Both the position numbers and the translations under genes were made by a program. The notes beneath the pieces were generated by a model. That model was given only the letters and a program-made list of their open reading frames with translations, did not search any database and was not told the DNA's origin. DNA of 64,000 nucleotides from TIUS-1 sp964019505 (GTDB lineage: Bacteria; Bacillota_I; Bacilli_A; Mycoplasmatales; Mycoplasmataceae). The number at the start of each line of letters is the position of its first letter. The stretch's first letter is position 1. This document shows positions 61,031 to 64,000 of the stretch, one piece after another. Location: the NCBI RefSeq assembly GCF_964019505.1, contig NZ_OZ026449.1, forward strand, positions 1 through 64,000. The letters run 5' to 3'.

Positions 61031-61963
61031 ATGTCATTTTCACTAGAAGTAAAAGAAGATATACTTTCTCATACATTTGAAAAACGACAAGTTGTCGCCT
61101 TTTTAAATGCCTTTATTAAATACAATGCAACTTTTTCTATTACTAACAAAGGTTTGACAATACAAATGTCGTCTACAAGTAATAAAGTTATACGTGCAGT
61201 ATATGAACATTTAAAAGTAATATTTCAAGGTGATATTGATATTAGAATTATTCAATCTCAAAAATTAAAAAAACATAAAGTATATGAACTGATACTTTCT
61301 GGAGAAATCCAAAACTTTTTAATAGAACAAAATATGTATGATTTCGAAGGTGCAAAAAAAATAATTGAAATACCTAAAGAATGAATTAAAACAGAAGAAA
61401 TCCACAGATCTTATATTGCTGGTTTGTTTGTGAGTTGTGGTTCTGTTAATTCACCAACAACTACAAACTATCATTTAGAATTACAATTTAACGAAATTGA
61501 ATCAGCACAATATGTGATGAAAATATTGAAAGGCTTTCCTTTCAAACTAATTACAAGAAAAAACAAGTTTGTAATTTATATGAAACGTTCAACATTGATA
61601 TCTGATTTTCTAAGATATATCGATTCAACTAAATCAATGTTGAAATATGAAACAACCAGAATAGATAGAGACTTTCAAAATAGTTTAAACAGAACAATAA
61701 ACTTAGATGTTTCCAATCAAAAGAAAACAACTAAAGCAGCTGAACAACAAATTGGTTGAATTAATGATTTAACCAAGTCAAAGAAACGTTTAGAGTTATC
61801 AAAAAAAATACAAGCATTGTGTAAAATAAGATTAGAAAACCCTGAGTCATCTTATTCAGAATTAGAATACCTAATGAGAATTGAGGGGATTGATATAACA
61901 AAAGCTGGTATTAGTAATTTGTTTAAAATAATTCAAAGAGAAGTAAAGGAAATAGAAAACTAA
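61031..61963 (+). CDS. whiA: WhiA-type DNA-binding protein
   Basis: Homing-endonuclease-like fold plus C-terminal helix-turn-helix, 310 aa. The start MSFSLEVKEDILSHTFEKR and the C-terminal KIRLENPESSYSELEYLM with KAGISNLFKIIQ match WhiA. The protein affects cell division in Bacillus and is a regulator in Streptomyces, and in Mycoplasma a WhiA homologue has been linked to ribosomal-gene control. Trp codons at 61382 and 61757 are UGA. The stop overlaps the next start by one base. Confidence 0.9.
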
Positions 61964-62187
61964 TGGAAAACAAGAATACGCCAGAGATAATAATGATCTT
62001 TGCAAAAAATATGAAAAAAATTAGAATAGAAAGAAAATTGTCTCAAGAACAATTATCTTTTGAATCTGGTTTACATAAAAACTATATATCTGATGCTGAA
62101 CGTGGATATAGAAACATATCATTAAAAGCGGTTGAAAAAATAGCAAAAGGACTACATGTAAATGTAGACGAATTGTTTAAAAAATAG
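61963..62187 (+). CDS. XRE-family helix-turn-helix regulator
   Basis: The 74-aa protein is a single HTH domain: KKIRIERKLSQEQLSFESGL, with the recognition helix around HKNYISDAERGYRNIS, as in Cro/CI-type repressors. It starts in the whiA stop (TAATG), so the two are translated together. It is the last gene before the lipoprotein, whose promoter is a plausible target. No toxin partner is seen. Confidence 0.85.
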   Translation: MENKNTPEIIMIFAKNMKKIRIERKLSQEQLSFESGLHKNYISDAERGYRNISLKAVEKIAKGLHVNVDELFKK

Positions 62188-62379
62188 AAAATAAATTTTA
62201 ATTACAAAAAAAAAAAAAAAATAGAATTTATTACCAATTTCACTTGATTGTGTATTTTTTTACTTGATAATTACTATAAGCATATCGAAAAGTAGAACAT
62301 ACAAATCGAATAAAAAATATTATTACTCGATGATCGATATAGCAATAATAATTAAACAAAAAATAAGAGGAAATTATAT
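62188..62379 (+). promoter_or_regulatory. Promoter and leader of repeat lipoprotein, with 16-A tract
   Basis: A run of 16 A occupies 62206-62221. TTGATT (62244-62249) and GATAAT (62266-62271) with 16-bp spacing fit a promoter, giving a leader of about 100 nt. ATATCGA (62282-62288) and TCGATAT (62334-62340) are inverted and could close a stem in that leader. AGAGGAAA lies before the ATG. Otherwise I see nothing coding here. Confidence 0.5.
62206..62221 (+). repeat. 16-base poly-A tract
   Basis: Homopolymer of 16 A about 22 bp upstream of the candidate -35 of the lipoprotein promoter. Such tracts slip in mollicutes and also act as UP-like elements. Confidence 0.9.
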
Positions 62380-63531
62380 ATGAAAAAATTATTAGCGATG
62401 TTAGGAGCAGCCGGATTAGTTGTTTCTACAGGTGCAGTTATTGTATCTTGTGGAACTGATCCAGCGCCAGTTGAAACAACACAAGAAATCACAATTACTG
62501 AAGGTACAAAATTTGACAAAGCAGTTGAAGAATCAACAATTGCAATAGCATCAGTTAAATTAGATGACAAAGCAGTTGAGGGTGATTTCATGATTGCAGC
62601 AACAGTTGATGCAGAAACAAAAATGATAGTAACAGGTACTTTAACAGCGCCAAAAGAATTGGCAGTTGGAACATACACTGTGTCACTTGAAGCAGATGAA
62701 TTTAAATCACCTGAAGCATTTGAAGAAGCAGAACCTACAAAAGTGATTACTACATTCACATTTGAAATTAAAGAGGCAGATAATACTGTTGAATTAAATA
62801 CAGTTTTAACTGTAAAAACAGTTAAAGTTGCTGAAGACAAAATTGAAGATGTTGAAACAGTTAAAGCAGCAATCATAGCAGCAAACGAAGGTCTAGACGA
62901 TAAAGAAGTTGAATTCGGAACAATTACTGAAGGTAAAATTTCTGTATCAGTTAAAGAAGGATCAAAAGTTTACAAAGGTGAAGCTGTTGAAGTAACAATC
63001 GAAGCAATCAAAGGTGATGATGAAGCTGTTGAATTAAATACAGTTTTAACTGTAAAAACAGTTAAAGTTGCTGAAGACAAAATTGAAGATGTTGAAACAG
63101 TTAAAGCAGCAATCATAGCAGCAAACGAAGGTCTAGACGATAAAGAAGTTGAATTCGGAACAATTACTGAAGGTAAAATTTCTGTATCAGTTAAAGAAGG
63201 ATCAAAAGTTTACAAAGGTGAAGCTGTTGAAGTAACAATCGAAGCAATCAAAGGTGATGATGAAGCTGTTGAATTAAATACAGTTTTAACTGTAAAAACA
63301 GTTAAAGTTGCTGAAGACAAAATTGAAGATGTTGAAACAGTTAAAGCAGCAATCATAGCAGCAAACGAAGGTCTAGACGATAAAGAAGTTGAATTCGGAA
63401 CAATTACTGAAGGTAAAATTTCTGTATCAGTTAAAGAAGGATCAAAAGTTTACAAAGGTGAAGCTGTTGAAGTAACAATCGAAGCAAATGACGACAATAA
63501 CGAATTATTCGCTTTCTACTACCAAGCATAA
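62380..63531 (+). CDS. Surface lipoprotein with three near-identical 80-residue tandem repeats
   Basis: The protein is 383 aa. Signal peptide and lipobox: MKKLLAMLGAAGLVV, then V-S-C-G with Cys at residue 24. The mature part is highly acidic. Residues about 30-135 are unique (Glu/Thr/Ala/Val-rich), and residues about 136-369 hold three copies of an 80-residue beta-rich repeat, the last incomplete, before a short end NDDNNELFAFYYQA. No Trp is present. The repeats match at nucleotide level. It may be an adhesin or immune-evasive surface antigen; I do not recognise the repeat family. Confidence 0.85.
   Translation: MKKLLAMLGAAGLVVSTGAVIVSCGTDPAPVETTQEITITEGTKFDKAVEESTIAIASVKLDDKAVEGDFMIAATVDAETKMIVTGTLTAPKELAVGTYTVSLEADEFKSPEAFEEAEPTKVITTFTFEIKEADNTVELNTVLTVKTVKVAEDKIEDVETVKAAIIAANEGLDDKEVEFGTITEGKISVSVKEGSKVYKGEAVEVTIEAIKGDDEAVELNTVLTVKTVKVAEDKIEDVETVKAAIIAANEGLDDKEVEFGTITEGKISVSVKEGSKVYKGEAVEVTIEAIKGDDEAVELNTVLTVKTVKVAEDKIEDVETVKAAIIAANEGLDDKEVEFGTITEGKISVSVKEGSKVYKGEAVEVTIEANDDNNELFAFYYQA
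62786..63487 (+). repeat. Tandem 240-bp repeat array, 2.9 copies
   Basis: Copies at 62786-63025, 63026-63265 and 63266-63487 have a 240-bp period. The first two full units are identical over the compared lines except the linker ends, and the third matches over its 222 bases. Period is a multiple of three, so copy-number change keeps the frame. Confidence 0.93.
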
Positions 63532-63561
63532 TTTAAAAACATAATATATTTATAAAACTAA

Positions 63562-63586
63562 AATAATCCTTACGGATTATTTTTTA
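63562..63586 (+). terminator. Terminator after repeat lipoprotein
   Basis: AATAATCC (63562-63569), TTAC, GGATTATT (63574-63581), then T. It lies between convergent genes and may also serve the minus strand. Confidence 0.85.
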
Positions 63587-63979
63587 TATTAAATTAGCAA
63601 CTGTTAAGTCATCTTGTTTTGGGTTGTTTCTAATTGAACTATATCCACCAAACAAAACAAAGGGATGCATTCTTTTTTCTTTTAGATCTAAATAAACATT
63701 TAGATTACTTCTATAATCTTCACTAATTAAAAGTATCTTTTTTCTTAGCTTAATTTTTTCATAATACTTTAGTTTAAAATTGGTGATTGGAATATTTATT
63801 GAACCCTTTAAATGGTGTTCTTTAAATGCTGCACTAGGTCTTAAGTCAATTACTTGTCATTTATCTGAATTTAAGATTTTCTTTAATGATGTGCTGTACT
63901 TATGTTTGAATTTTCTTTTTCAATATCAATTACCAAATAAAAAATTAATAAACGAAAATACCTTATCTAGTCACTGCAT
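63584..63979 (-). CDS. Rhodanese-like domain protein without catalytic Cys
   Basis: The 131-aa protein has the rhodanese fold markers VIDLRPSAAFKEHHLKGSINIPI (near residue 43) and FVLFGGYSSI (near 110). The active-site loop that normally reads C-X-X-G-X-R is ISEDYRS, and the protein contains no Cys at all, so sulfur transfer is unlikely. A basic N-terminus with UGA Trp codons (FLFGNWYWKRK) may be membrane-associated. ATG at 63979 follows AAGGTGAT. The promoter lies near or beyond the window end. Confidence 0.75.
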
Positions 63980-64000
63980 AAATCACCTTATATACTTAAA

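Noticed and set aside
62786..63487. CRISPR array
   Set aside because: Repeats are 240 bp, directly adjacent, and in frame within a lipoprotein gene, with no spacers.

Overview
The window reads as the start of a mollicute (wall-less Firmicute) chromosome, most likely a Spiroplasma or close Entomoplasmatales relative. Base composition is very AT-rich. In-frame UGA codons interrupt most genes exactly where a conserved Trp is expected (DnaA, GyrA, RpoB, FtsH, AtpA and others), so genetic code 4 applies and UGA means Trp; all coordinates here were read that way. The gene order (dnaA-dnaN-gyrB-gyrA-serS at the left edge) and the two lipoproteins with a Lys-rich start, a hydrophobic stretch and a V-S-C-G lipobox fit that group. 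The genus is an inference from gene order and style; no rRNA lies in the window to test it. The window begins one base inside the dnaA start codon, so it was probably cut at or next to the conventional origin coordinate.

Layout. 1-7.2 kb: replication initiation and topology (dnaA, dnaN, gyrB, gyrA). 7.2-14.7 kb: serS (carrying a perfect ParB-type parS 16-mer), a short SRP RNA, tadA, then a tightly overlapping dnaX-recR-tmk-holB-trmN6-tilS operon. 14.8-22.6 kb: ftsH, hslO (perhaps leaderless), an ABC ATPase, a DUF1904 protein, dusB, lysS and a degenerate AsnA-like protein. 22.6-25.8 kb: rpsF-ssb-rpsR behind an S6:S18-type leader, then rplI-dnaB. 25.8-31.2 kb: a lipoprotein, ung, an ECF S component, and cysS-rlmB followed by a sigma-H-like gene in the Bacillus sigH position. 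31.2-45.2 kb: rpmG-secE-nusG, an MBL hydrolase, rplK-rplA, a MATE transporter, a small HNH protein, rplJ-rplL with an L10 leader and attenuator, then rpoB-rpoC. 45.3-54.9 kb: VOC protein, rpiB, glyA, upp and the full F1Fo operon atpIBEFHAGDC. 54.9-56.5 kb: a two-gene minus-strand island (yigZ family and a stand-alone 5'-3' exonuclease). 56.6-62.2 kb: hprK-lgt-trxB-lgt2-whiA-xre. 62.4-63.5 kb: a surface lipoprotein made of near-perfect 240-bp repeats. 63.6-64.0 kb: a minus-strand rhodanese-like gene without a catalytic Cys.

The window is almost entirely core housekeeping on the leading strand. There is no CRISPR array, insertion sequence, prophage, tRNA or rRNA that I can see, and no intergenic stretch exceeds about 220 bp. 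I found no clearly new multi-gene system. The points most worth a second look are the sigma-H-like factor, the degenerate AsnA-like protein, the paired Lgt genes with only one keeping the conserved His, the identical-repeat lipoprotein behind a 16-A tract, the small HNH gene, the parS site in serS with a one-mismatch copy reused as the serS terminator, the whiA-xre overlap, and the altered DNA-contact motif in DnaA.
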